Shown here: positions 1 to 10,113 of the stretch, piece by piece
How the letters are laid out: the number at the start of each line of letters is the position of its first letter
Position numbering within the stretch: the first letter of the stretch is position 1
Assembly: GCF_017603825.1 (NCBI RefSeq)
Contig: NZ_CP072014.1
Location: 1-64,000 of the forward strand
From: Arthrobacter crystallopoietes
GTDB taxonomy: Bacteria; Actinomycetota; Actinomycetes; Actinomycetales; Micrococcaceae
Length of the DNA: 64,000 nucleotides
Direction: 5' to 3'
Notes under the pieces: model-generated
Told to the model about the DNA's origin: nothing
Databases searched by the model: none
What the model saw: the letters and a program-made list of their open reading frames with translations, nothing else
Position numbers and translations under genes: made by a program

Positions 1-124
1 ATGGAACTGCGGGAGAAATGTGAAAGCGTTCATCGACGCAGGGAACGAACACCAATGCACGCTCCAAGTAGGTCAAGTTTACCAGTCCCACGGCACCTTC
101 CCGACCACGGCTATTCTGAAGGAG

Positions 125-1066
125 ATGACTCACGAGACCAGTTCTTCCCACACTCCTTCTTCCGGCGGCACCGGCAACGCTGACGGCGTCACCGAAACCG
201 CGCATGCAGCGGAGCCATTCCTGACCCGTACGGTTAGCTTTGTCCGCCGCGGCAACCGGCTGCAGGGACGCCGGCAGCAGGCCTGGAACGACTATGCGGA
301 AAAGTACGTGATCGACGTCCCCCGGGACAAGACCGACACGTCGGTGCATCCGGACTTCGTCTTCGACGCGGACGCCGCTTTCGACCGTGAAGCGCCGCTC
401 GTCGTCGAAATCGGTTCCGGGCTGGGAGAAGCCGTCTGCCATGCCGCCGAGCAGGATCCCGCGCGCAACTTCCTGGCGCTGGAGGTCTATAAGCCTGGAC
501 TGGCGCAAACACTGCTCCGGGTCGGGCAAAAGGGTTTGCGCAACGTCCGGGTGGTCCAGGCCAACGCGCCGGAGGTGCTCGCCACCATGCTCCCGGCCGG
601 TTCGGTCAACGAGCTGTGGGTCTTTTTCCCGGACCCGTGGCACAAGACGCGGCACCACAAGCGCCGCCTCGTACAGGAAAACTTTGTCGGTTTGGCAGCA
701 CGCGTATTGGAGCCGGGGGGCTTGTGGCGGCTGGCCACGGACTGGTCTTCCTATGCAATCCAGATGCGCGACGTGGCCGATGCTTCGGAGGACTTTGACA
801 ATGTCCACGTCGGCGAACGTTCAGGGGCGGACAGTCCGCTGACCAGAGTCTGGGAAAGCGGCGTCGAAAAAGTGGTCGGTGGTGCCCCGGTCCGCGAGGG
901 CAAGCTGCCGGTCAGCACCGGCAACGCAAGCGAAGGTGAAGGCATGGACGACATCGGCGGCTGGGCGCCTCGCTTCGAGGGCCGGGCGCTGACCAGCTTC
1001 GAGCAGAAGGCGCATGAGGCGGGCCGGGAGATTTTCGATCTGACGTATCGCCGCAGGCAGCCGTAG
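125..1066 (+). CDS. trmB: tRNA (guanine-N7)-methyltransferase TrmB
   Basis: Cytosolic SAM-dependent enzyme that methylates N7 of G46 in tRNA. From the ATG at 125 the protein is 313 residues. A low-complexity N-terminus of about 30 residues precedes the RTVSFVRRG segment where family homology normally begins. The SAM loop IGSGLGE, the signature FPDPWHKTRHHKRR and the ATDW motif are all present. The start is uncertain: the frame is open back to a GTG at 20 with a GGGAGA box. The ATG at 125 directly abuts AAGGAG, which is too close for a normal site, but the extra 35 residues do not look like TrmB. A short insertion rich in Gly and Ser lies before the C-terminal LTSFEQK block. The bases before 125 hold no other recognisable gene. 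Confidence 0.9.
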   Translation: MTHETSSSHTPSSGGTGNADGVTETAHAAEPFLTRTVSFVRRGNRLQGRRQQAWNDYAEKYVIDVPRDKTDTSVHPDFVFDADAAFDREAPLVVEIGSGLGEAVCHAAEQDPARNFLALEVYKPGLAQTLLRVGQKGLRNVRVVQANAPEVLATMLPAGSVNELWVFFPDPWHKTRHHKRRLVQENFVGLAARVLEPGGLWRLATDWSSYAIQMRDVADASEDFDNVHVGERSGADSPLTRVWESGVEKVVGGAPVREGKLPVSTGNASEGEGMDDIGGWAPRFEGRALTSFEQKAHEAGREIFDLTYRRRQP

Positions 1067-1089
1067 CCGCTGGCCCCAGGCCCGGGCGT

Positions 1090-1749
1090 TCAGTCCCGCG
1101 TGACTACCGAGGCGACCGGGACAGCGTCATCGTTCTTGATCTCGACCCTGACGATCTCTTCAGTTCCGACGTCGGTAGCTGCCGTGAGCCGTGCCCGGCC
1201 TGCGGGCGTTGCTTTCCACGTGGCCACCTGGCGGGCCTCGCCTGTGGAATCGGTGACCCAGAGGGACAGCACACCGCTGTCGGGCAACTGTTCGCCGTCC
1301 ACAGCCAGCTCGGTGCCCCACCGCTTGTGCACCAGGTCCAGATCCACCTGCAGACCGCGGGAGGAAGCCATCGTATAGCTGTCCATCTCCTGCTTCGGTG
1401 CAGTGACCACCGGTCCCACAACCGCACCGATGATCAGCGATGCGGCGGCGACGGCGGCAACCAAACCAGCCACCCGGCGTCGTGCTTTGCGGCGGCGCAC
1501 CGCCAATTCGTTCAACAGCCGCTTGGTATTCTGCTGGATTTCTTCGATGGGTGGTTGTGCCAGCTCCAGCGCTTCGTCCCGCGGCACGGCGTCAAGCATG
1601 CCTGGAAGGCTCTCCAACTCCGTGGCCTCCTGGCGGCAGACCGGGCAATCGTTGAGATGTGCCTCGAAGGCCCTGGCCTCATCCCGCCGGAGACCGCCGA
1701 GGATGTAAAGCCCGAGCAATTCGCGCAACTGCTCATGGTCGGCTTTCAT
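1090..1749 (-). CDS. anti-sigma factor, RskA-like with zinc-finger domain
   Basis: Membrane-spanning regulator of 219 residues that probably holds the partner sigma factor inactive. The N-terminal 60 residues carry a putative zinc anti-sigma motif HLNDCPVC (HxxxCxxC). One hydrophobic segment at roughly residues 92-115 would cross the membrane. The C-terminal half matches the extracytoplasmic domain of K-type anti-sigma factors, with a GELPDSGVLSLWVT-like stretch. Its start overlaps the stop of the sigma gene by four bases, so the two are co-translated. Family knowledge predicts release of the sigma factor by regulated proteolysis; the inducing signal cannot be read from the sequence. Confidence 0.85.
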   Translation of the reverse strand: MKADHEQLRELLGLYILGGLRRDEARAFEAHLNDCPVCRQEATELESLPGMLDAVPRDEALELAQPPIEEIQQNTKRLLNELAVRRRKARRRVAGLVAAVAAASLIIGAVVGPVVTAPKQEMDSYTMASSRGLQVDLDLVHKRWGTELAVDGEQLPDSGVLSLWVTDSTGEARQVATWKATPAGRARLTAATDVGTEEIVRVEIKNDDAVPVASVVTRD

Positions 1750-2237
1750 CGCTTGACTCCCATCTCATCCAGCACGGACCGTAGCGCTTTCACACCGTAA
1801 AAGGCGCGCGACTTGACCGTCCCCAGCGGCAGGTGCAGTTCCTTGGCTGCCTCGGCGGCGGTCAGCCGTTGGTAATGCAACGCCAGAATGACGTTCCTGT
1901 GGTCCACGCTGAGCCTTGTCAGGGCTTCCTCCATAATCACCTTGAGCAAGAGCCCGTCCACTTGGTCGGCCGTTGCCAACTCTTCTTCCGGCAGGTTTGT
2001 TTCCTGTGCCCTGCTGCTACGGCGCCGGTGATTGTCGATAATGACGTGCCGCGCGGTCCGGTACAGGTAACCGCGCATGTTCTCGACCTCCGGGCCCAGT
2101 TTCCAGACGCGCAGGATCGTCTCCTGCACTACGTCTTCGGCCTGGTCCGGGTCTGAAGTGGCGGCCAGCACGAACCGCCTAAGTGCCGCCGCGTGGTCGC
2201 GGTACAACTGCGCGACCGCTTCTTCTTCCATCGACAT
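1746..2237 (-). CDS. ECF-type RNA polymerase sigma factor
   Basis: Sigma-70 family extracytoplasmic-function factor, 163 residues from the ATG at 2237. That start is chosen because AGGAGG lies eight bases before it; the frame is open further upstream but the added 40 residues are not sigma-like. Region 2 is seen as DPDQAEDVVQETILRVW followed by the MRGYLYRTARHVIIDNHRRR segment. Region 4 is seen as LTAAEAAKELHLPLGTVKSR. It is followed by its anti-sigma factor with a four-base overlap. The gene is divergent from a secreted-repeat lipoprotein, a likely target, and a nine-base inverted repeat lies between them. Confidence 0.88.
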   Translation of the reverse strand: MSMEEEAVAQLYRDHAAALRRFVLAATSDPDQAEDVVQETILRVWKLGPEVENMRGYLYRTARHVIIDNHRRRSSRAQETNLPEEELATADQVDGLLLKVIMEEALTRLSVDHRNVILALHYQRLTAAEAAKELHLPLGTVKSRAFYGVKALRSVLDEMGVKR

Positions 2238-2308
2238 CGCCGTTCCTCCTGACCGGACAGCCCGGGTTCCGGAGCGCTCCGCAATCAGGAAGACGTGCCC
2301 AACGGCGG

Positions 2309-2358
2309 AATGGTTCACCGGCAAGGAAGAAGAACATTCCCCCAAGCTTTGAACCATT
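2309..2358. promoter_or_regulatory. inverted repeat in the sigma/lipoprotein divergent region
   Basis: AATGGTTCA at 2309-2317 is repeated exactly in inverted orientation as TGAACCATT at 2350-2358. The arms are 41 bases apart centre to centre, about four helical turns. It sits between the divergent sigma factor and lipoprotein genes. It could be a pair of divergent -35-type elements for the ECF sigma factor, or an operator. This reading is inferred from symmetry and position only. Confidence 0.45.
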
Positions 2359-2446
2359 TTCGCCCGGCACTACGTCTTTGCCAATAGCGGCCTGCAACGG
2401 GCGGGCCGGGACCGAGCGCAGCCCGGTTGATCGTTAGGAATTCCTC

Positions 2447-2992
2447 ATGAAAATCAAACTCAGTGGTGCTGCTGCCCTTATGACCGCAGCCCTTCTCGGC
2501 CTCACCGGATGCGGAGGCGGCGACGAATCAGGCACGGAGGCTCCGCCGCCGGCCGAAGAAACGACCGCAATGCCCGAGACCACCGAATCGGCACCGGGCG
2601 GGGCAAGTGCCCCGGCCTCCGGTGAAGCCGGAGCGATGGCTGGCTCCCAGCTCATGACTGCCGAAACCGATCTCGGTGAGATTGTGGTCGATGGCGAAGG
2701 AATGACCGTCTACTACTTCACTAAGGACGAAAAGGACTCCGGCGTCAGCAACTGCACCGGGGACTGCCTGGTCGCATGGCCTCCTGTACTGACCGAAGGC
2801 GATGCCCCGGAAGTCGAAGGCATCACGGCGGAAGTCGGAACCATCGACACCCCTGACGGCAAGAAGCAGGTAACCATCGACGGCATGCCGATCTACTACT
2901 GGCAGAACGACAAGGCCCCGGGAGACGTCGACGGCCAGGGCGTCAACGACGTCTGGTATGTAGTGGCCCCGGACGGTGAAATGATCCGCTGA
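2447..2992 (+). CDS. secreted-repeat lipoprotein (COG4315-like)
   Basis: Lipoprotein of 181 residues. The signal peptide ends in the lipobox LTGC (Cys22), followed by a Gly/Pro/Glu/Thr-rich linker to about residue 70. Two copies of the secreted-repeat domain follow: one around YYFTKDEKDSGVSNCTGDCLVAWPPV and one around GMPIYYWQNDKAPGDVDGQGVNDVWYVV. These repeats occur in exported actinobacterial and proteobacterial proteins of unclear function. The CTGDC pair could form a disulfide or bind metal; that is inference. It is divergent from the ECF sigma operon and may be part of its regulon. Confidence 0.82.
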   Translation: MKIKLSGAAALMTAALLGLTGCGGGDESGTEAPPPAEETTAMPETTESAPGGASAPASGEAGAMAGSQLMTAETDLGEIVVDGEGMTVYYFTKDEKDSGVSNCTGDCLVAWPPVLTEGDAPEVEGITAEVGTIDTPDGKKQVTIDGMPIYYWQNDKAPGDVDGQGVNDVWYVVAPDGEMIR

Positions 2993-3012
2993 AAGATAAG
3001 TTGAGGATCCGA

Positions 3013-3058
3013 CGCGCGGGTGGACGAGTCACCAGAGCCGGGGGCACCCACCCGCGCG
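3013..3058 (+). terminator. GC-rich hairpin after the lipoprotein gene
   Basis: CGCGCGGGTGG at 3013-3023 pairs perfectly with CCACCCGCGCG at 3048-3058, an 11-bp stem 20 bases after the stop codon. No U-tract follows, as is common for hairpin terminators in high-GC actinobacteria. Confidence 0.6.
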
Positions 3059-3222
3059 GGACTCTCCGTCTGGCTGGCGTCCCAGGGCGTCATAGGCCAT
3101 AGAGCCACGGCCGTGGACCGGAAGCTCTGTCTACCTCCACAGGGACGGCTCCATGCCCGCGCTGTCCACATGGCCTTGGCACGGCCTTCGGATCGGGACT
3201 GCCTGCGCCTAGCGTTGGCGGT

Positions 3223-3597
3223 ATGAGCACAAGCCAAAAGAACCATCTGGCAATTGCGCAGATGCAGGCGGAAGACCGGCCCAGGGAGCGCATGGCCCGG
3301 ATGGGCATCAGGCGGCTGAGGAATGCGGAGGTGCTGGCGCTGGTCATCGGTTCCGGGACGCGGGATGCCAGCAGCCTGGAACTGGCCCGGTCGATCCTGA
3401 AAAGGCTCGGTGGTCCGGCCGGGCTGCAGCTCGCCGACCCCGTGGAACTTCAGGAAGTGCCAGGTGTCGGCGCTGCGCTCGCAGCCCGGATCGCCGGCGC
3501 CATGGAACTGGCGCGGCGGGCAGGCCTCAGGAGTGCGGACGCCAGACCACCAAGGCCTGGCTCCGCGGCCGCGGACGCTTCCCGCGGGCCAGCGTGA
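3223..3597 (+). CDS. RadC-like protein, N-terminal half only
   Basis: A 124-residue protein matching only the N-terminal (UPF0758) region of RadC. It has the PRERMARMGIRRLRNAEVLALVIGSGTR opening and the helix-hairpin-helix stretch LQEVPGVGAALAARIAGAMELARR. Full-length RadC is about 220-230 residues and ends in a JAB/MPN metal-binding domain with HxH and D ligands; nothing of that domain is present. The last 24 codons overlap the 3' end of hspR tail-to-tail. There is no Shine-Dalgarno sequence; TAGCGT seven bases before the ATG suggests a leaderless transcript. It could be a decayed RadC or a stand-alone HhH DNA-binding protein. Confidence 0.72.
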   Translation: MSTSQKNHLAIAQMQAEDRPRERMARMGIRRLRNAEVLALVIGSGTRDASSLELARSILKRLGGPAGLQLADPVELQEVPGVGAALAARIAGAMELARRAGLRSADARPPRPGSAAADASRGPA

Positions 3598-3952
3598 CCA
3601 CGTCGCCAGCCAGTCCGGCAGCGAACACCCGGCTGGCTTCCGTTCCGCTTTGCCGACGCGTGCTTTCGAGCTCGGCAGCGAGTTCCTGCACCCGGAGGCG
3701 CAGGGCGTTCACCTGGTTCTCCAGTTCAAGGATCCGCTTGATGCCCTCCAGCGATACGCCTTCCTGCGATAACCGCTGGACCTCACGCAGAGTGTCCACG
3801 TCGCGTTGCGAATAGCGCCGCTGGCGGCCGCGCTGGCGGGATGGCGAGACGAGTCCCAGCCGGTCATACTGGCGCAGAGTCTGCGGATGCATCTCGGCGA
3901 GTTCGGCCGCTACGGAGATCACAAAGATAGGGGCGTTGCGGTCAATACCCAT
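3527..3952 (-). CDS. hspR: heat shock repressor HspR (MerR family)
   Basis: Transcriptional repressor of the dnaK operon, 141 residues. The MerR-type helix-turn-helix is visible near the N-terminus: VISVAAELAEMHPQTLRQYDRLGLV, then RGRQRRYSQRDVDTLREVQ. A coiled-coil dimerisation stretch follows around ILELENQVNALRLRVQELAAELES. It is the last gene of dnaK-grpE-dnaJ-hspR, the usual actinobacterial order, with 20 bases after dnaJ. Known HspR proteins bind HAIR palindromes with DnaK as corepressor; perfect and near-perfect HAIR sites lie upstream of dnaK. Its 3' end overlaps the RadC-like gene by 71 bases. Confidence 0.95.
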   Translation of the reverse strand: MGIDRNAPIFVISVAAELAEMHPQTLRQYDRLGLVSPSRQRGRQRRYSQRDVDTLREVQRLSQEGVSLEGIKRILELENQVNALRLRVQELAAELESTRRQSGTEASRVFAAGLAGDVVTLARGKRPRPRSQALVVWRPHS

Positions 3953-3972
3953 TGCTTTCTCCTTTCTGCCGG

Positions 3973-4953
3973 CTACAGCCTGGCCTTGGCCGCCAGGTTC
4001 TCGCGCGGATTAGCACCCGATGTGGCCGCGGCGAAGGCCTTGACGGCTTCCTCAGCTTCCTTGTTCAGGTTCTGCGGAACAACGACGTCGATAGTCACCA
4101 GCAGATCCCCCGTTGCCTTGGACGTGTTCACGCCCCGGCCTTTCACGCGCAGGGTCCGTCCGGAAGGAGTTCCGGCAGGCACCTTCACCTTGACCGTTTC
4201 GCCGTTCAGGGTTGGTACTTCGATCTGCGCGCCGAGCGCGGCCTCGTCGAAGGAGACCGGGACATGGATGCGGATATTGTCCCCGTCACGCGTAAAGAAG
4301 CTGTGCGGCTGGACATTCACAGTCACCATCAGATCGCCGTTGCCGGCCGGGCCGGGCTGGCCCTTTCCACGGACGCGGACCTTCTGTCCGTCCTTGATAC
4401 CGGCAGGAATCCGGACCTCAATGACTTCTCCGGAGGGCTCGCGCAGCCCGATGGTGGTCCCTTTGATGGAACCAGCGAACGAAATACTGGTGGCGGCGGT
4501 CCGGTCCGCGCCCTTGCGCGGGGGTGCCTGCGGAGCTTGGAATCCGCCGCCGCCGAAACCGCCGCCGAAGAGGTCGGCGAACTCGGGGGGAATATTGCCG
4601 TTACCGAACCCGCCGGCTGAACGGCTGCGCGTGCTCTGGCCGAACATGCTGCCGAAAATGTCCTCGAAACCGCCACCACCCGGTGCACCTGCCCCGCTGG
4701 CCGTAAACCGAGCCCCGCTGCCCATCGCCCGGATGGCGTCGTATTGCTGGCGCTCCTCCGGATCGGAGAGCACCGAATACGCTTCGGAGACGTCCTTGAA
4801 CATCTTTTCGGCCGCGGCGTCGGAGGAGTTTGTGTCCGGATGGTATTTCCGGGCAAGTTTGCGGTACGCCTTCTTGATGTCGGCGTCCGACGCGTCCTTG
4901 GAGACACCAAGGATCTTGTAGAAGTCCTTCTCGACCCAATCCTGGCTAGCCAT
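3973..4953 (-). CDS. dnaJ: DnaJ-family co-chaperone without zinc finger
   Basis: Hsp40 co-chaperone of 326 residues that stimulates DnaK ATPase. The J domain occupies about residues 10-75 with YKILGV, the catalytic HPD tripeptide and QQYDAIR. A Gly/Phe-rich linker runs to about residue 150. The C-terminal beta-sandwich domains follow directly, with the [13 protein letters not shown]-type motif. The four CxxCxGxG repeats of class I DnaJ are absent, so it is a class II (DnaJ2/CbpA-like) protein. It lies 95 bases after grpE, and that gap contains a strong hairpin that may tune its expression. Confidence 0.93.
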   Translation of the reverse strand: MASQDWVEKDFYKILGVSKDASDADIKKAYRKLARKYHPDTNSSDAAAEKMFKDVSEAYSVLSDPEERQQYDAIRAMGSGARFTASGAGAPGGGGFEDIFGSMFGQSTRSRSAGGFGNGNIPPEFADLFGGGFGGGGFQAPQAPPRKGADRTAATSISFAGSIKGTTIGLREPSGEVIEVRIPAGIKDGQKVRVRGKGQPGPAGNGDLMVTVNVQPHSFFTRDGDNIRIHVPVSFDEAALGAQIEVPTLNGETVKVKVPAGTPSGRTLRVKGRGVNTSKATGDLLVTIDVVVPQNLNKEAEEAVKAFAAATSGANPRENLAAKARL

Positions 4954-5008
4954 TCAAGCGCCTCCTTTCACGTAGTTCAAAGTCTATGGTGGGCCACGAG
5001 CCCATGAG

Positions 5009-5038
5009 AGCCGGGGACGCCTTACGACGTCCCCGGCT
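5009..5038 (-). terminator. hairpin between grpE and dnaJ
   Basis: AGCCGGGGACG at 5009-5019 pairs perfectly with CGTCCCCGGCT at 5028-5038, an 11-bp stem with an 8-base loop inside the heat-shock operon. It could be a partial terminator or a stabilising structure that lowers dnaJ-hspR relative to dnaK-grpE. No U-run follows on the minus strand. Confidence 0.5.
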
Positions 5039-5048
5039 TCATACGGAG

Positions 5049-5720
5049 CTACTCGGCCGGTACAGCCACAATCACCTGGGCCGCACGCAGGACGCGATCC
5101 CCGGCTTTGTACCCGGTCCGCAGGATCTGGCTGACCGAGTCAACCTGGACATCTGCGCTCTGCTGCTGCATCAGCGCTTCGTGGACGTTCGGGTCGAACT
5201 CCACGTCCGTCTCGGAGATCGGTTCCAGTCCGTAGACCTTCAGGGCGTTTTCCAGCTTCGTCGCTATTGCGGCGAAGGGTCCGTCCTCAAGGTCACCGTG
5301 CTGGCGTGCGGCGTCGATGTCGTCGAGTACCGGAAGCAGCGAGTTGAGGACGCCGACGATGGCCATCTGGCCAGCCACCGCCCGGTCCCGCTCCACACGC
5401 TTGCGGTAATTGACGTACTCCGCCTGAAGGCGCAGCAGGTCATTCCTCAACTCGGCGGCCTGTTCCGAATCCACGCCCTGGGCTACCGATTCCCCTGCGG
5501 GGACATCGGTACTGTTCAGGATTGCCTCTGCCTGGGACAGCGCATCTCCGTCAACACCTTCGGGTGCGGGTGCCTCCGCGGCGGCAGCCTTGTCGGCTGC
5601 CTCCGCATCGGCAGGTGCTTCCTGGCCACGGACCTTGCCCGTCTCCGGGTCAATTTTGCGGTTGTCGCGGAAGCTCACCGGCTCTGACTCGTGCTCGTGC
5701 TCGTTACCGTGGTTCGCCAT
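5049..5720 (-). CDS. grpE: nucleotide exchange factor GrpE
   Basis: Exchange factor that releases ADP from DnaK, 223 residues. The first 80 residues are acidic and Ala-rich. A long coiled coil follows (LRNDLLRLQAEYVNYRKRVERDR), then the four-helix bundle. The signature GLEPISETDVEFDPNVHEALMQ leads to the C-terminal beta domain with ILRTGYKAGDRVLRAAQVIVA. It begins two bases after the dnaK stop codon, so the two are tightly coupled. Confidence 0.95.
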   Translation of the reverse strand: MANHGNEHEHESEPVSFRDNRKIDPETGKVRGQEAPADAEAADKAAAAEAPAPEGVDGDALSQAEAILNSTDVPAGESVAQGVDSEQAAELRNDLLRLQAEYVNYRKRVERDRAVAGQMAIVGVLNSLLPVLDDIDAARQHGDLEDGPFAAIATKLENALKVYGLEPISETDVEFDPNVHEALMQQQSADVQVDSVSQILRTGYKAGDRVLRAAQVIVAVPAE

Positions 5721-5722
5721 AG

Positions 5723-7732
<2,010 letters not shown>

Positions 7733-7734
<2 letters not shown>

Positions 7735-7760
7735 TTTACTCAGACTCGGAATGATGTCAA
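7733..7760 (-). promoter_or_regulatory. candidate dnaK promoter
   Basis: On the minus strand a perfect TTGACA -35 (7755-7760) is followed by a 16-base spacer and TAAACT (7733-7738) as -10, about 130 bases before the dnaK start. The two HAIR operators lie just upstream of the -35 and over the -10/+1 area, where HspR would block polymerase. Confidence 0.7.
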
Positions 7761-7765
7761 TTCAA

Positions 7766-7786
7766 CTTGAGTGAGCACGACTCAAG
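7766..7786. promoter_or_regulatory. HAIR operator 1 (perfect) for HspR
   Basis: CTTGAGT (7766-7772), seven bases, then ACTCAAG (7780-7786) is a perfect match to the HspR-associated inverted repeat CTTGAGT-N7-ACTCAAG. It lies immediately upstream of the -35 of the dnaK promoter. Confidence 0.92.
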
Positions 7787-7855
7787 TTTGGCTGAAAGGA
7801 TTGAGCCCGCCAGTGTGCGATAAAGACCGCCAACGCGCGGTTTTGGGTCCGGAAC

Positions 7856-9988
7856 TCAGGTTCTCGCGCCCACTTTCGGCGCCGCGGATTCAGCGCTCGG
7901 CGAAGTCCGCGAGAGCCTGCTCGGCCACCAGATGCGCCGCCCGAGATCGTACGACAGCGCGGGGACCAGCAGCGAGCGCACCAGCACGGCATCCAGCAGG
8001 ACCCCGAAGGCCACGATGAAGGCCAACTGCCCCAGGAACAGGATGGGAATGACACCCAGCGCGGCGAAAGTGGCTGCCAGGACAATGCCGGCCGAGGTGA
8101 TGACTCCGCCGGTGGCTCCCAGCCCGCGCAGGATCCCCGGGCGCGTGCAGGTTTTCAGGGATTCTTCACGCACGCGGGTCATGAGGAAAATGTTGTAGTC
8201 CACGCCGAGAGCCACCAGGAAGACAAAACCATAGAGGGGCACGGAAGCATCGGCGCCGGGGAAGCCAAAGATGTGGTTGAACACCAGCGCGGAGACGCCG
8301 AGTGCCGTCAGGTAGGACAGGGCAACACTTAGGATCAGCAGCACCGGCGCCACCACGGCGCGCAGGAGCAGCATCAGGATCACCAGGATGACCAGCAGCA
8401 CGATGGGCGTGATCTTGAGCAGGTCGGCCTGGGCGGTCACGTTGGTATCCAGTGCGACGGCGCTGACCCCGCCTACCAGCGCGGTTTCATCCACGGCGTC
8501 CAGATCCGTCCGGAGATCGTCGACATCGTTCTCCGCGCCTTCCGAATCGGCTGCCTTCTCCAGCGTGGCGTTGATCATCACGCGCCCATCCAGTTCAACC
8601 ACTTCGCCGTCTTCGCTGAAGAAATCGGCTTCGGCAACCCCACCATGTCCGCGTACGGCGTTGAGGACATCGTCGCGCACCGAGCCGTCCGCCACGATCA
8701 CGGCCGGAGAGCCTGATCCGGCGTCGAAATGGCGGGCCAGCGCCTCCTGCCCGTCCGCCGAGTCCGTTTGCGCCATCACCAGTTCGGACTGCGCCACGCC
8801 GTGCGCCTGCAACTGGAGGACGCCCAGGGATCCCGCCACGAGGACCAGCAGCGAGACGAGCCAGGTTGCACGCGGACGCTTGGCAATCAGCCCGGCAACA
8901 AGGCGCCAGGTACCGCGCAGGCCCTGGGCTCCCGCCGGCACCGTTCCGGTTTCCGCCCGATGCGCACGGTGTCCGGGACGTGGAACAATCGGCCAAAAGG
9001 CACCGCGGCCGAAGATCAGCAGCAGAGCCGGCAGCAGGGAGAGCGCGGCAAGGACGGAGAAAACAATGCCGATGGCGGCGATGGGACCGAGGCTGCGGTT
9101 GGAGTTGAGGTCCGAAAACAAAAGGCACAGCAGCGCCAGGACCACCGTGGCGCCGGAAGCCGCAATCGGCTCCAGCGAACCCCTGTACGCCGTCTTCATC
9201 GCAGCCCATTTGGAGTCCCGCTCGGCCAGCGCCTCCCGGAAACGGGAAACCAAAAGGAGCGCGTAATCCGTTGCGGCGCCGATCACCAGGATGAACAGGA
9301 TGCCTTGGCTCTGCCCGCTCAGCTGGATCCAGCCCATCAGCGCGAACCAATAAATCACCAGGATGGCGGCACAAAGGGCGAAGACGGAAGTCAGCAGGAC
9401 CAGGAAGGGCAGCAGCAGCGCCCGGTAGACAATCAGGAGAATGACAAAGACAGCCAGCAGCGCCACTCCGAGCAGCAGGCCGTCGATCCCGGCGAAGGCC
9501 TCGACCAGATCGGCGATGAAGCCTGCCGGTCCGGTGACGTAAGCGGTGGCCTCCGTGGGCAGTTCAGCCTGGAGCACTGCCCGCAGTTCCTCAACTGCAT
9601 TTCCCGCGTCTCCCGTGATCGGGACGACGAACTCGATCGCTTCGAAATCCGCTGCAGGAATCGGGCCGGCAACCTGGCTCTCTGACTCCGCGGCCACGCC
9701 TGCCGCCTCGCCGAGCTTGTCAGCCAGCGGGACATAGTTCCGCAGCTCCTGAGGCTCGATCGGTTGGTCAAACTCAATAACGACGACGGCGGGCACGGCG
9801 TCGGAATCGAGGAACTTCTCCTGCCACGCGCCGGCTTCCGTGGACTCCGCGCTTTGCGGCAGAAACCCGGCCTGGTCATTGGTGGAGACATCCGAAAGTT
9901 TGCCAAAAGTAGGCCCGCCGGCACCCGCCGCAGCGAGCCAAACGAGGACGATCAACACAGGGAACAAGGTTCTAAGCCAGCGCTTCAT
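7856..9988 (-). CDS. MMPL family RND-type exporter
   Basis: Inner-membrane transporter of 710 residues with the duplicated RND layout: one N-terminal helix, a periplasmic loop (about 30-180), a block of helices, a second external loop (about 380-520) and a second block. The paired conserved motifs GAATDYALLLVSRFREA and GVDYNIFLMTRVREE mark the two proton-relay transmembrane segments. Actinobacterial MMPL proteins export lipids or small toxic compounds; the substrate is unknown here. AAAGGAAC precedes the ATG. No TetR regulator is adjacent, although such genes are often regulated by one. Confidence 0.9.
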   Translation of the reverse strand: MKRWLRTLFPVLIVLVWLAAAGAGGPTFGKLSDVSTNDQAGFLPQSAESTEAGAWQEKFLDSDAVPAVVVIEFDQPIEPQELRNYVPLADKLGEAAGVAAESESQVAGPIPAADFEAIEFVVPITGDAGNAVEELRAVLQAELPTEATAYVTGPAGFIADLVEAFAGIDGLLLGVALLAVFVILLIVYRALLLPFLVLLTSVFALCAAILVIYWFALMGWIQLSGQSQGILFILVIGAATDYALLLVSRFREALAERDSKWAAMKTAYRGSLEPIAASGATVVLALLCLLFSDLNSNRSLGPIAAIGIVFSVLAALSLLPALLLIFGRGAFWPIVPRPGHRAHRAETGTVPAGAQGLRGTWRLVAGLIAKRPRATWLVSLLVLVAGSLGVLQLQAHGVAQSELVMAQTDSADGQEALARHFDAGSGSPAVIVADGSVRDDVLNAVRGHGGVAEADFFSEDGEVVELDGRVMINATLEKAADSEGAENDVDDLRTDLDAVDETALVGGVSAVALDTNVTAQADLLKITPIVLLVILVILMLLLRAVVAPVLLILSVALSYLTALGVSALVFNHIFGFPGADASVPLYGFVFLVALGVDYNIFLMTRVREESLKTCTRPGILRGLGATGGVITSAGIVLAATFAALGVIPILFLGQLAFIVAFGVLLDAVLVRSLLVPALSYDLGRRIWWPSRLSRTSPSAESAAPKVGART

Positions 9989-10113
9989 GCGTTCCTTTGA
10001 GGGGAGAAAAAGTTGTCTCCACTATAAACTGTTTCCATGATCGAGATAGTTCGTTCTTCCCCATCCAGCTCTGCAACGGAGTCTGCCGTCCGAGCTTTGA
10101 TAGAAAGGACAGC

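Noticed and set aside
2993-3222. Search for a small gene between the lipoprotein and the RadC-like gene
   Set aside because: Only a terminator hairpin and short frames without motifs or binding sites.
3806-4921. 371-codon frame opposite dnaJ
   Set aside because: Shadow of dnaJ and hspR; no domain, and the opposing genes are well supported.
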